Shown here piece by piece: positions 10,515 to 20,207 of a stretch of DNA of 64,000 nt. The stretch's first letter is position 1. Every line of letters starts with the position of its first letter. Source of the stretch: Chalciporus piperatus. Its lineage: Eukaryota; Basidiomycota; Agaricomycetes; Boletales; Boletaceae. Location: the NCBI GenBank assembly GCA_038093975.1, contig JBBPTG010000004.1:1-64000 (forward strand), written 5' to 3'. The position numbers and the translations under genes are program-made. The notes under the pieces are model-generated. The model did no database searches, was not told where the DNA came from, and was given only the letters and a program-made list of their open reading frames with translations.

Positions 10515-10569
10515 TTTAACTGATCCAGTCATTCCAGTAACTTCAGACTTTTTGCAGTGTTGCTGATGC

Positions 10570-12045
10570 TGGATAATGCCGGTCTCAGCACTGTTCCAAG
10601 TCGGATGATGATCAGAATTCGATCATCGCCGGAATTGGCGCTGGAAGCATACGGGAATGCATTGAGTCGGCACACAAGGCAGCAGCCACTGGCACTGTTG
10701 GTCATTGTAGCTGCAGAGGCTACGCAGCCATTGTGCACACAGAAATTGCATGCAGTAGCAGGACCTACCTACAGGAAGGATCTTTAGCTTTCGCGGCCGG
10801 GCTGCTGACGGACTTCAGACTGTGAGCTTAGAGGGTATTTCGAGCCCTCCTTCACTTGTAATCCAATGACCCGCGAACAATATGCTCTCTTGCGTGTTCG
10901 AGGTTGTTAAGACCAAGTTACCGCATATGCTGTCTTTACTCATATCGCGCGCATCTCTGTTTGGTTGTGTGGACACGTATCTTACATAACGACTCCGACC
11001 TTTGTGAACAACAGTAACTTCATTCACAGAATAGCACACGATGGAAACCTCTAAACCTGCCGGAAATTCGCGGGATCCATTCAAAACACCATGAAGGTGA
11101 AGATGGGGACCAACTTCAACAACTTTTGAGCAGAGGTTCAGAAGTTGCAGCCAGTCTCTACAAGAAGATGGCTATTGAGCCCGAATTGAGACCCCGAAAG
11201 TACCAATGGGTTGTACCGGGGGGGAGTTGATCTCACGGATTAGAGTTCTGGATGCCCCTTGGTCGGGATAACCTCAAAGGTATGGGTTACTAGGGAGTAT
11301 GGGTTGTGCAAAAGACCCCTATCCACCGCTTCGAACTCGGAAAATTTTTCTTCCTTTCGTATTGAGCTTTCGTAGTATTGATCTAGTAGGTTTATGAAGC
11401 AAAGTAAAATAATCAGTGAATTTGGTATCCTGCATCTCGACCGCCCAAGTCCGCTGTCCAAATGACCCCACCACAAGGTAATAACCTCTAGCTTGCGGGT
11501 GAACAAGTCATCAAATGCCCCAACATATTTCCACAAAATTATTGCTGCCCACTTCGCGATGTGTGGGATCCGGTGTGGACACATCAATATCATCATCATC
11601 ACCGCTATTCATCTCCATCACGGACTCGAAAATATCCTCGTCCGTCGCCCCAACCATGTTGTGTGTCTCATCCGCTGGGTTCAGAAGTAGCGCTGAGGAC
11701 GAGGAAATCCACGGTCCCGCACCGCGTTAGGTCAGCGTGGCCCGTTTGGGCGTCGACGGAAAGGGCACGGTGGCGGTGCGTGGCTGTGACGGGACCCCGG
11801 GAGGACGAGGGAACGAACTCGGGACGAGCGAGGTCGTCGAGACGGGGGGATTTCGAGAACGAGTGTCGGGGAGCGCGGAAATGGTCCAGCAGCAAGCAGT
11901 GTATCGTAGCTAGCAACCAAACTGAGATTCTGAGCGAGGGAATTCGAAATGAAAGCACAGATTCAGAGATTTCGTCCCCCGGCCCGCATGCTGTAACGCC
12001 GTAATGCAATCTTTGCGTCCAGCCAGCCTCATGGTTAGCCGAGGA
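10570..12045. other. Repeat-flanking region without a supported gene
   Basis: No convincing gene. Minus-strand frames at 10570-10760 (cysteine-rich, CNFCVHNGC and CCLVC), 10815-11084 and 11240-11600 look partly protein-like. None could be tied to a family or spliced to a neighbour. They may be fragments of a gene disrupted by the adjacent repeat element. Confidence 0.3.
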
Positions 12046-12200
12046 GGACTGTAGCTCGGAGGCTTTGGGACTGTGGTTTTCCGTGGCGGACCATGCTGAC
12101 CTCTTGCAGCAACCTCGTCTCCTTCCCCGCCAAAACTGACTGGATCCCTCGAGCCCGCTCGGAAAACCACAGTCCCACCTCTAGCCGAGCTACAGTCTCG
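12046..12200. repeat. MITE-like inverted repeat
   Basis: The left arm (about 12046-12083) contains GGACTGTAGCTCGG followed by GGGACTGTGGTTTTCCG. The right arm (about 12160-12200) is its reverse complement, with a perfect 17-bp match between 12067-12083 and 12160-12176. About 75 bp separate the inner ends. A third related copy (GGGACTGTAGCTGGG then GGGACTGTGGCTTTTTC) lies in plus orientation at about 13282-13329. Repeated inverted ends on a short element with no coding capacity fit a miniature inverted-repeat transposon or a decayed palindrome. Confidence 0.5.
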
Positions 12201-13632
12201 GCTCGGGGAGATTTTTCAATTGCCCTGCCCCTCAATACGTCCTCGTCCTCGTCCTTGTCCACACGTCCCACCGTCTCGCAACGCGAACGCCAGCACCACT
12301 CGCCGGCGTTGTCGTCGACCGCTCGTTTCGTCACCACCACCATCACCACCGCCGCCGCCGTCGTCGTCCTTGCTGTGACCACGTCGTCACTTGTTTCATC
12401 GCCACCGTCGTCCCACCATCTCCCAACACGAACACGACCGCTCGTTTCATCACCATCATTTCCCCTCCGAGTCGTCCTCGCTCGTTTCGTCACCACACGT
12501 TGTCGTCGTCGACCGCTTGTTCCCTCACCTGGCACCACCACCACTCCCGTCGTCCTCGCCTTCAAGTTCACTTCAAAACTGGTTTTCAGACTTCCCCAGG
12601 TCGAACGAACCACCCTGGCATCGAGCGAGCGAGTAAGTCGACAAAGGCATCATGCGCTCGATGTGATCACACAGCCGCACGGACAACGCCATGCCACTTG
12701 AACCATACGGTTGCAGCAGGAGCCAATCAACCAGGGCCCGGGGTGTCGAGAAGGTGATGAGGATGAAGCCCATGACATACCGAATGTGTCGAGTCAAGTC
12801 AAGTCAACAGACAATGAAATCGAGGGCCAGAGGGTCAGAAACAGCGCCGAACATCACGGCAAATGCGACGCAACGAGCGACGTCGGTCGCGAGTCACTCC
12901 GAAGGTGCTTGCCAAGCCACAAGTTTGTCGAGTACATGCCCCTTCATTCCTTTGATTTTTTTCGCCTGTAAAGTAGCTACGTTGGAAATATATTCAGCTC
13001 GAAACAAGCCTGAAGTAAGAAGAAGTGTGGGCTTGCTCTCCTTGCTCTCCTTATCTCCAATAAGGTCTCACTCTCGAAGCCCGTAAAAGTGCCATCGAAG
13101 CCAGTAAGATTTGAAGGAATGTATTAAATTGCTGATGCTACACTATCTACACCCCAATAATTAATTGGCTTTCCGTGTCACCTATCCTGCCTGATCGTGA
13201 TTGCTTCACGCGAGCGCGTCCTTGAGTGTTTGAGGTCTGTCGATCGATCGCGACGAGAACGGCGGTGTGGCTGTGCGGCGGGACTGTAGCTGGGACTGGA
13301 GACGCCCACCGCAGGGACTGTGGCTTTTTCACACGAAGTTCTGTGATGTTCATCAAAGCCAACCAGAAGAAAACATTTTCGTACAAAATAACAATAATTT
13401 CCTAATTTGGACAACCTCGGCATTATCCGCCCCTTACCATAACCCATACCTGCCCACAAAACCTATGGGGTATGGGGTATGGGATATGATCCCAAAATCC
13501 CTGCAAACCAACTCAGGAAATCCAAAAATGTATGGGTTACAAGGGAGTATGGGTTATACCTGGCATGGGTTATGAGGGAGTCGACTGTACTCTGTACCCC
13601 ATAACTACAAGCTTCAAGCAAAACATAGTGAA
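12201..13632. other. Gene-free region with short dispersed repeats
   Basis: Outside the minisatellite nothing codes convincingly. The motif TATGGGTTAC(A/T)AGGGAGTATGGGTT occurs at 13531 and, slightly varied, at 11281. An inverted relative (CCATAACCCATACC) is at about 13438. Confidence 0.3.
12300..12560 (+). repeat. CTCGTTTCRTCACC-type minisatellite
   Basis: Imperfect repeats of CGCTCGTTTC(A/G)TCACCACC with GTCGTC runs. Overlapping frames are open on both strands (up to about 200 codons) but give only low-complexity serine/threonine/arginine or valine/threonine-rich peptides. No gene is called. Confidence 0.5.
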
Positions 13633-14499
13633 TCAAGCTTCTCCCAACTCAGCGACCGTCTTCAATGCCTCCTCCACTACAACCTCAGGAAATTCATATT
13701 GGATCCAATGACTGGCACCCGGCACAAAGACAGGTCGAACATTGGGGAAGGGTTTGAGGTCGTCGACGAAGCACGTTTGATTGATTGCAGGGTCTGCAAT
13801 TAAAACGGTGATCCTCCATGTCGGTGGAACCCTATTGAAGTGATGGATAAAGTTCCATGGCTGATTTTGCTGTAGCAAGCAATAAGCAACGAACGCTAGC
13901 CACTATGCAAAGATGGCATGAATCATACCCTATAAATACCATGAACAGCCTCGGGATCAGCCAAACGGGTTCCGAGCTCCCTGAAAATGCTATCCTCTCG
14001 GGACCACGAGGGATTTTCGGCCAGATAAGTCTCCGCACCCTTGACATCTATGCAAGAGGCAGAGAATATAGCGTCTTTGACTGCGATTTTGTCCGCAACC
14101 TGTTGTAAAGGAGGATCGACAAGGACCACAGCCGTTGGATGTGATTTGGATAAATGAGGGAAGAGAGACATGGTAGTCACGCCGCCCAACGAGTGACCCA
14201 TGACCAAATCATAATTCCTTGCAGAAAGATAGGGACGGAGATCTTCGACGAAGGTATCCATGTGGTAGTCTGTGGACCGACGCAATCCGTGACCGATGAG
14301 GTTGGGTGCAGTGACCAGATAGCCTACTGGACCTCAGCTCTCCCGACAAGTGTGCAATTCTGCTGGTCATACCTTGGGAAGCTAAGGAGGACGCTACTCT
14401 CTGCCAGGTATGTGAAGATGAGGTTATTCCATGAATCAGTAAGGCATGTTTAGTAGCAGTAGGCGACCCCCATACTGTGGCAGAGGGAATGCTGGGCAT
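13633..14499 (-). CDS. Alpha/beta hydrolase
   Basis: Three exons read from ATG at 14499 to a stop at 13633, about 254 aa, with introns near 14338-14382 and 13870-13920. The start of the fold shows LLIHGITSSSHTW (oxyanion HG motif). The nucleophile elbow is GHSLGG with the catalytic serine in the centre, and the likely catalytic histidine is in PGASHWIQYE near the C-terminus. A conserved aspartate in VLIADPAIN is the best candidate for the acid. The size fits soluble fungal hydrolases of the esterase/epoxide-hydrolase/lipase class, and no signal peptide is visible. The substrate cannot be inferred. It is divergent from VMA21, with 373 bp between starts. Confidence 0.85.
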
Positions 14500-14872
14500 G
14501 ACGGTTGTGGGTGAAGATAACTAGTATCGGCTAGTCCGACGAAGGGGAGCGTTGACCAAGATGGCATAGTATCGTGAACTCCAAGAGAGTATGTACTCGT
14601 GACACGATCTTTCGGAGCATGGGAAGACCGCAGCCTGACTCGAGACTCAGAGATTGTCACGGGGACTGAGAAGGGTCAATTCCAGAGACTAGATGAATAG
14701 GGCATCTTCCAACTAAGTTACCTGGTAACACTTTGCGTGAGGGTCCGCATTGAAAGGCTGGTCATAGCCGAGCTAGCGCCGAGTGTTGGCTGTAATGAAT
14801 TTCACTGCCACTGAGTTGAACCTCCTGACAACTTGTCACTCACCATCTCGAAAGGCAAAAAATACAACTGCA

Positions 14873-15262
14873 ATGAGCAGTCAATCTGAAGTTGCCAATG
14901 TGACAGCGGATGCCGCCTCTAGGTGCGTATCTACATCTCAATTGGGGTATCTTGACCACACTGTACGATAATCAGGGGAGCTCTCATCAAGCTGTTGCTC
15001 TTCGCTGTGACGCTCGCAGTTCTACCGCTTTCTTCTTATTTCATCTCGCTCAAGTACATGTGGGAAGGTATGGCTCACTAGACCGTCCACACTCGGCAAC
15101 CACTTACCCTCAGCAGGCAACCACAATTACGCCGCCATTACTGCCGTGTGCGCCGCAAACCTAGTGCTTGTAGCATACATCGTCACCTCCATCTCGGAAG
15201 ACAGAAAATCCTTGAAAGAATCCGAGGAAAAGAGGCTTACCGAATCCAAGAAGCAACGATGA
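14873..15262 (+). CDS. VMA21: V-ATPase assembly factor VMA21
   Basis: Three small exons: MSSQSEVANVTADAAS, then GALIKLLLFAVTLAVLPLSS..ISLKYMWE, then AGNHNYAAITAVCAANLVLVAYIV. The charged tail is lysine/glutamate-rich and ends ESKKQR. Together they give about 100 aa with two transmembrane helices, matching the VMA21 family in length and order. VMA21 is an endoplasmic reticulum membrane chaperone needed to assemble the V0 sector of the vacuolar proton pump. The basic C-terminal KKQR resembles the ER-retrieval signal of the family. Introns are about 50 nt. Confidence 0.9.
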
Positions 15263-15699
15263 CCGTCCGTTTGTCTCCTAATGTCAATCTGATATAGTCT
15301 ACCATTTAGCACTAACCGCAGTGCGGAGAGGAACCACTTTGGTCATCCGACGCTTCAGTCTAGGGGAGGTCAGCTTATCATCTACCGGAAAAGAACAGAC
15401 GCTCCGCCTGTTTTCGTTAACTCAGTGCAATTTTTGATTACTCGTCGACCTGGACTCACAGTCTGCACTAATACAACCCTGCTTGGATTGCTCTGCAAAC
15501 CCGTTTGCGCTAGGGCGTAGTAGCGATCGATTACCTGATAGTACAGGACGAGAATATCGAAGAACGTTGCCAACGTACGCATACAAACCGCAACGTCGAG
15601 GTTCGAGGAGATTGCTTGACAGAAAGGTGTGCTCATAACCTCTGCAGGCTCACGCATGGAGAACGGAGTCGACACGCTTGTGCCAAGAGCTGGGAAGAA

Positions 15700-16600
15700 C
15701 ATAGTGGCACTTCCCATCACTTCCCGTCGCCATCCTCGACGAACCGGAACTGTAGACCCCATGGAGTCAAAGCAATGTTTGCGGGAATACCATCATTCAA
15801 AGCTCGCTATAGGAGGGTGGTGGACACGAAAGAGGAAAACCTACCCGCACACGGGAGAGAGTCCAGTTTGGTATTCAAGTCTGAATGAACATCGTTTGTT
15901 CGCCATTTACCATCGCTATACGACACGGCCCAGCTGTCGCTTGCGCCAAAGGATACGGTTTCGATCTTCTCCGATCCAGCAACACTGTCAGTTGCTTCAA
16001 AAGACGAGGGAACGGCGCTATACAGAGAGCGCCCGTCTTCAAGACGCGCAAACCATGTGTCGCCTTGGCCAAAGGCATGAGCTCTTGGTACCCCGGGTGG
16101 TACCCCACAGCTGCCTGTTATTGCAAGGCATTGGTTCAGGTCATCGCCTCTCAGTCAAGTTGATGTATTACTCAGATACGCGAACGAGTTCGGAAGACAT
16201 GTTTGCCGTCAGGGCCTGCAGAGAGCCAACACATACTTCGACGCTCAGGTGGTCTGCTTCTCCAATTCAGCTGCGTTGTCCGCTCTATCCTTCTTTGCTT
16301 CGTTTCCGATGGGCTGTAGTTATTTGTCGGGTGTTTCAGCGAGAATGGCCGCGAGTCGGAGGAGCTTTTGCCGTGCCACTCTATCTTCGATCTTCATCGA
16401 GGATGCGCTCAACTTTGGCAATTAACATCTCGCGCTCGCGACGTGCTTCTTCGTCCCCTCAAGTTGCCTTGAGGGCCTCTTGCTCCTCTGTATTCTCCAA
16501 AGCACTTTGATCTGAATCTGGACCGCTCGGTTCTGTTTCAGTTTGGAATCATTGTATTCTCTAGCCTTTTCATCCTCAAGGCTGCCCTGCGGCTCCATGT
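15700..16600 (-). CDS. Uncertain multi-exon gene, possibly degenerate
   Basis: Protein-like blocks appear in order on the minus strand but I could not splice them into one model. From 16598 a charged block starts MEPQGSLEDEKAREYNDSK. It is followed in another frame by EEQEALKAT and ARREREMLIAKVERILDED, then RQKLLRLAAILAETPDK with a stop at 16320. Further on (about 15850-16110) two similar units occur: HAFGQGDTWFARLEDGRSLYS and VSFGASDSWAVSYSDGKW. A later block reads ANIALTPWGLQFRFVEDGDG. The two aromatic/glycine units look like a repeated beta-strand module. Frame changes could be introns or mutations. Function unknown. Confidence 0.35.
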
Positions 16601-16913
16601 TTTTGCCTTGAAGTAGTACATATTGTACCTATGCTATCGTGTCTGTGTTTCCAATGCAAGTTTTGCTCGGGCTTGGAAAAAGCGGCTCGCAGGGTTCACA
16701 CAAGCACTCACAAAGCAAAAGAACGTCATAAAGCAATGATATCGATGTTGGTGTGCGTAAGTAATGATAACATGAAGTGTTGGTACAAACTCTTAATGAT
16801 AACATATCTAAGTGAGAATGATGTGTGTCGGGCAGATCATGATGGTGATGAGGTAGCGCTAGGAGATAATGGTGTACTTGAATATTAACATGTGAAAAAA
16901 TGCAATGACAAGA
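16601..16913. other. Gene-free stretch downstream of RNR2
   Basis: About 310 bp, AT-rich, with no supported gene; it probably holds the RNR2 3' UTR. Confidence 0.45.
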
Positions 16914-18396
16914 TCAGAAATCCTCATCAAGCGAGCTGTTGATCACGATATTCAGTCAAAGCACCGTATATGTCAAGCGTGATGACTTACAATTGTTTAC
17001 TTGCAACGGTTTCCGTCTTTTGGTTGTTGTGGTTGACATTTGCTTTCGAGTAGTCGGACACCCGCTTCTCGAAGAAGTTGGTCTTGCCTTGCAGCGAGAT
17101 CATGTCCATGAAGTCGAAGGGGTTGGTGACGTTGTACACTTTCTCGTTACCCAGTGAAACGAGAAGACGGTCGGCAACGAACTCGATGTAGCGGCACATA
17201 AGTTTCGAGTTCATACCAATTAAGCCAACGGGCAAGGCATCTGGAGCGAACATAAGAAGATGACGACCCGAGAAGAGCTAAATACTCACCAGTCAAGAAC
17301 TCTTGCTCAATCTTGACAGCCTCCGTGATGATGTGGCGGACAACGTCAGGATGTGGGCGACGTCTGAGGTGACTGAAGAGTAAGCACGCGAAGTCGGTGT
17401 GCATGCCTTCATCACGACTGATGAGCTCGTTGGAGAATGTGAGACCGGGCATCAGACCGCGCTTCTTCAACCAGAAGATGGATGCAAAGGATCCAGAGAA
17501 AAAGATACCCTCAACGGCGGCGAAAGCAACCAAGCGCTCAGCAAACGTCGAGCGCTGGTCAGATATCCATCGGAGAGCCCAGTCGGCCTTGCGCTTGATA
17601 CAAGGAATAGTTTCCACAGCGTCAAAGAGATATTCGCGACGAGCAGGATCTTTGATATAAGTGTCGATGAGAAGGGAATATGTTTCGGAATGTATGTTCT
17701 CCATCATGATTTGGAAACCATAGAAACAACGGGCCTCGGCAGCCTGAACTTCGTTCGAGAAGCGTTCCACAAGATTCTCGTTGACAATACCATCTGAAGC
17801 GGCGAAGAAGGCAAGAACGTGAGACACGAAGTGACGCTCGTTGTCGTTCAGGCGGTTGTTCCAGTCATGAACGTCCTTGGAGAGATCCATCTCCTCGGCG
17901 GTCCAGAAAGATGCTTCGGCCTTCTTGTACATTTGCCAAATCTAAAACGCGTCAATGAAGGGAAGAGGACATATTGGCATACACTAACCTCGTGGTATTG
18001 GATGGGGAAAAGGACGAAGCGGCGTTTCGACTCTTTGAGGAGAGGTTCTTCACCTGGGTGACGGTGAGTAAAGAACAGAGAAAAAGGTCGACGTGACTTA
18101 CATTCTGGAAGGTCTACCTCGCCAACAAACTTGGTACGGAGTGTGGCAAGATCATCCTCCTCCGCGTCCGAGTCTTCAACAAGGGTATCAGGAGAGGTTG
18201 AACGCTTCTTGTCGTCAATGATACGCTCCTTTTTCTGGAGAGATTTAGGAGAGTTGAGCGAGAAGGCGGCAATAGCGTCGGCAGCCTATGGGGTGGAGAT
18301 GAGGGACAAGACGCGTGCAAAGTTCGAATTACAAACCTTCTTACTGGGGGTGGAGAGGGGTGATGGTACACGAGGGGGAGCGAGGGTGGCAGCCAT
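16914..18396 (-). CDS. RNR2: Ribonucleoside-diphosphate reductase small subunit
   Basis: About six exons from ATG at 18396 ([20 protein letters not shown]) to a last short exon encoding FSLDEDF and a stop at 16914. The enzyme makes deoxyribonucleotides; this subunit carries the di-iron/tyrosyl radical. Seen in order: [12 protein letters not shown] (first iron-ligand acid), ENIHSETYS (glutamate, histidine and the radical tyrosine), [11 protein letters not shown] (glutamate) and [10 protein letters not shown] (glutamate and histidine). All ligands are present, so this is the catalytic RNR2 type and not the RNR4 type. The C-terminal FSLDEDF is the peptide that docks on the large subunit. Two ACGCGT boxes lie upstream. 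It is divergent from IMP4. Confidence 0.96.
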
Positions 18397-18540
18397 TGCA
18401 AAAAGAGTAGAGATACAGATATGAAGAAGTAAGATGAGTATAGACTCGAACTGAAGTTAGCGGTGGAAGCAAGCCCGCTTTTATGAGGTGAACAGGTTGC
18501 GCGTATTTGGTTCGTTCAACCGACGTTCAACTAACATTTT

Positions 18541-18561
18541 ACGCGTAGTTACGCGACGCGT
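18541..18561. promoter_or_regulatory. Two MluI cell-cycle boxes (ACGCGT)
   Basis: ACGCGT occurs at 18541-18546 and 18556-18561, about 145-165 bp upstream of the RNR2 start and 250 bp upstream of IMP4. In ascomycete yeasts this motif binds MBF and drives G1/S expression of ribonucleotide reductase genes. The motif pair is seen; its use in this fungus is inferred. Confidence 0.55.
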
Positions 18562-18809
18562 TTGTTGTGCCGTGTTGTGCAGCATGCTCGGATAAACGTT
18601 CCGCGGTCTGCTTTGTAAATCATGGGTGCTGTACTAAGATTGGGCATTCAAAATATATACACTGATGGTCTGTCTCTACCCTAAAAATAATGCTGCCTGA
18701 AAGCGCAAGGAAAATAGTTCTTCAAAGGGGTTTACCCCTGTCCATGTCCGATCACGTGATAGCCAACATATCCAAATTTGACCTCTCGCCCGCTCTTCAC
18801 TAATTAGCC

Positions 18810-20043
18810 ATGGTGAGTGTCTCAAGGCATCGGCATCATTGAAAACCAAGTTCATCTTCGTTAGTTGAGACGACAGGCGCGCGAGCGCAGGCAATATGTA
18901 TACGAAAAATCGGTAGAGGCGCAAGAACGCCAGACGTTTGAGCGCAAGCGTCAGCTCAAAGATGCACTGGCATCTGGAAAGCCGCTCCCAACAGAACTCA
19001 AAAAGGACGCAAGGGATCTCGGAAAGGACCTTGGATTTGATGAAGCTCAGGCAGGTCAGGTCTACTCCTTCATGGATAGTTGTCGTATATGAACGCATTT
19101 TGGTGATCGATAGACCCTGCATCACATATCGACAACGAATACTCTCGAGCGGGTATCAGCGACCCTAAAATTGTGATTACAACGTCAAGAGATCCCAGTT
19201 CGAAACTCCTTCAATTTGCAAAGGTACTTGGCTCCGCGACTCTGCACCATACCGTCTCATCTTCACTGTAATAGGAAATGCGACTGGTATTTCCAAACTC
19301 ACATCGAATAAATCGTGGCAACTATGTTGTGAAAGAACTGGCAGATGCATGTCGTGCAAATGACATCACCGACCTTATTGTTTTGCATGAACATCGGGGC
19401 ATCCCAGGTGACTCTTGAACCTGTAGCCCACCCACCGATCCGCTGAATGCTTTCCAGATGCGATGATCGTTTCCCACTTCCCTCACGGCCCCACAGTTCA
19501 CTTTTCACTTCACAACGTTGCTCTCCGCCACGACATCGGCTCTTATAAATCTTCTACTGTATCTGAACAATACCCCCACCTTATATTTGAACAGTTCACT
19601 TCGAAGCTTGGAATGCGGATAAGAGATGTACTCAAATACCTTTTTCCCGTGCCGAAAGAAGACAGCAAACGTGTCATGACACTTGCAAACGAAGACGACT
19701 TCATCTCCTTCCGGTAAGTATGACAGTTTGTGTAACGGCGATACTTTCGCACTCACTCCGCTACCGTCTAGGCACCACGTATTCGTCAAAATCCCTGGTG
19801 ACGTCCAGCTTGCTGAAGTCGGGCCTCGATTTGAAATGAAACGTCAGTCCCTTTGTATAGCTGTTGTTCCGGCGTTTAAGACAACCATCAGCATACGAAA
19901 TACGACAAGGCACTATTGAACAGACGGAGGCGGAAAAAGAATGGGTCTTTGCCCATTATTCGAGAACCGCCAAGAAACGGAGACTACTGTCGAGTGCGAG
20001 CGTAGAGCAAGAGGAAGATGTCACGAAGCGACAGAAGCGATGA
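18810..20043 (+). CDS. IMP4: U3 snoRNP protein IMP4 (Brix domain)
   Basis: The protein begins [16 protein letters not shown], the signature N-terminus of IMP4. Exon 1 contains only the ATG (18810-18812); a 52-nt intron follows and exon 2 starts at 18865. Later exons give [62 protein letters not shown] and EVGPRFEMK, which are the Brix-domain core. Then comes [18 protein letters not shown] and a lysine/arginine-rich tail with stop at 20041. IMP4 binds U3 snoRNA and its pre-rRNA duplex in the small-subunit processome in the nucleolus. Length, about 300 aa, fits the family. The 3' end converges on the aminopeptidase gene, with 164 bp between stops. Confidence 0.95.
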
Positions 20044-20207
20044 TGTTAAACCATACGCACATTTTACTACTAGCCTGTCGTCGTTCACCACGCCATCGTC
20101 AAGCTACACTCGTCCTCCGCGGACGGTTGGGTTTCACGCGATGTATAATACCAGAAGCAAATGATTCGACTACAAATGTTGTACATTTCCGATTGCCTAC
20201 CCATCAC

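Larger units (their letters stand above)
7473..10569. mobile_element. Foldback-like element with long minisatellite inverted repeats
   Basis: The outer 55 bp are a perfect inverted repeat: 7473-7527 against the reverse complement of 10515-10569, beginning GCATCAGCAACACTGC. Beyond these ends the flanks diverge at once, which sets the boundaries. Inside them both arms consist of tandem CAGT-type units (CCAGTCATCCAGT on the left, its complement on the right). The arms are homologous beyond the shared motif: 7604-7832 matches the complement of about 9807-10032 almost base for base. Between the arms lie a GC-rich array (8165-8800) and a TACAC-rich array (8940-9560). No transposase reading frame is visible, so the element would be non-autonomous. 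Long inverted repeats built of short tandem repeats are the defining feature of foldback transposons. I find no clear target-site duplication. Confidence 0.65.

Noticed and set aside
7473..10569. A CRISPR-like array
   Set aside because: The regular repeats lack constant repeat plus unique spacer structure, and the host is a eukaryote.
7473..10569. A Helitron
   Set aside because: The ends are inverted repeats and not TC..CTRR, and no Rep/helicase frame is present, although internal hairpins occur.
10815..11602. Minus-strand frames as exons of one gene
   Set aside because: I found no start, splice sites or homology that join them.
12035..12701. Overlapping frames of about 200 codons on both strands
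   Set aside because: Both are low-complexity translations of a GC-rich minisatellite.
15629..16510. A 293-codon open frame on the plus strand
   Set aside because: Composition is arginine/serine-rich without any family signal, and protein-like blocks lie on the opposite strand.
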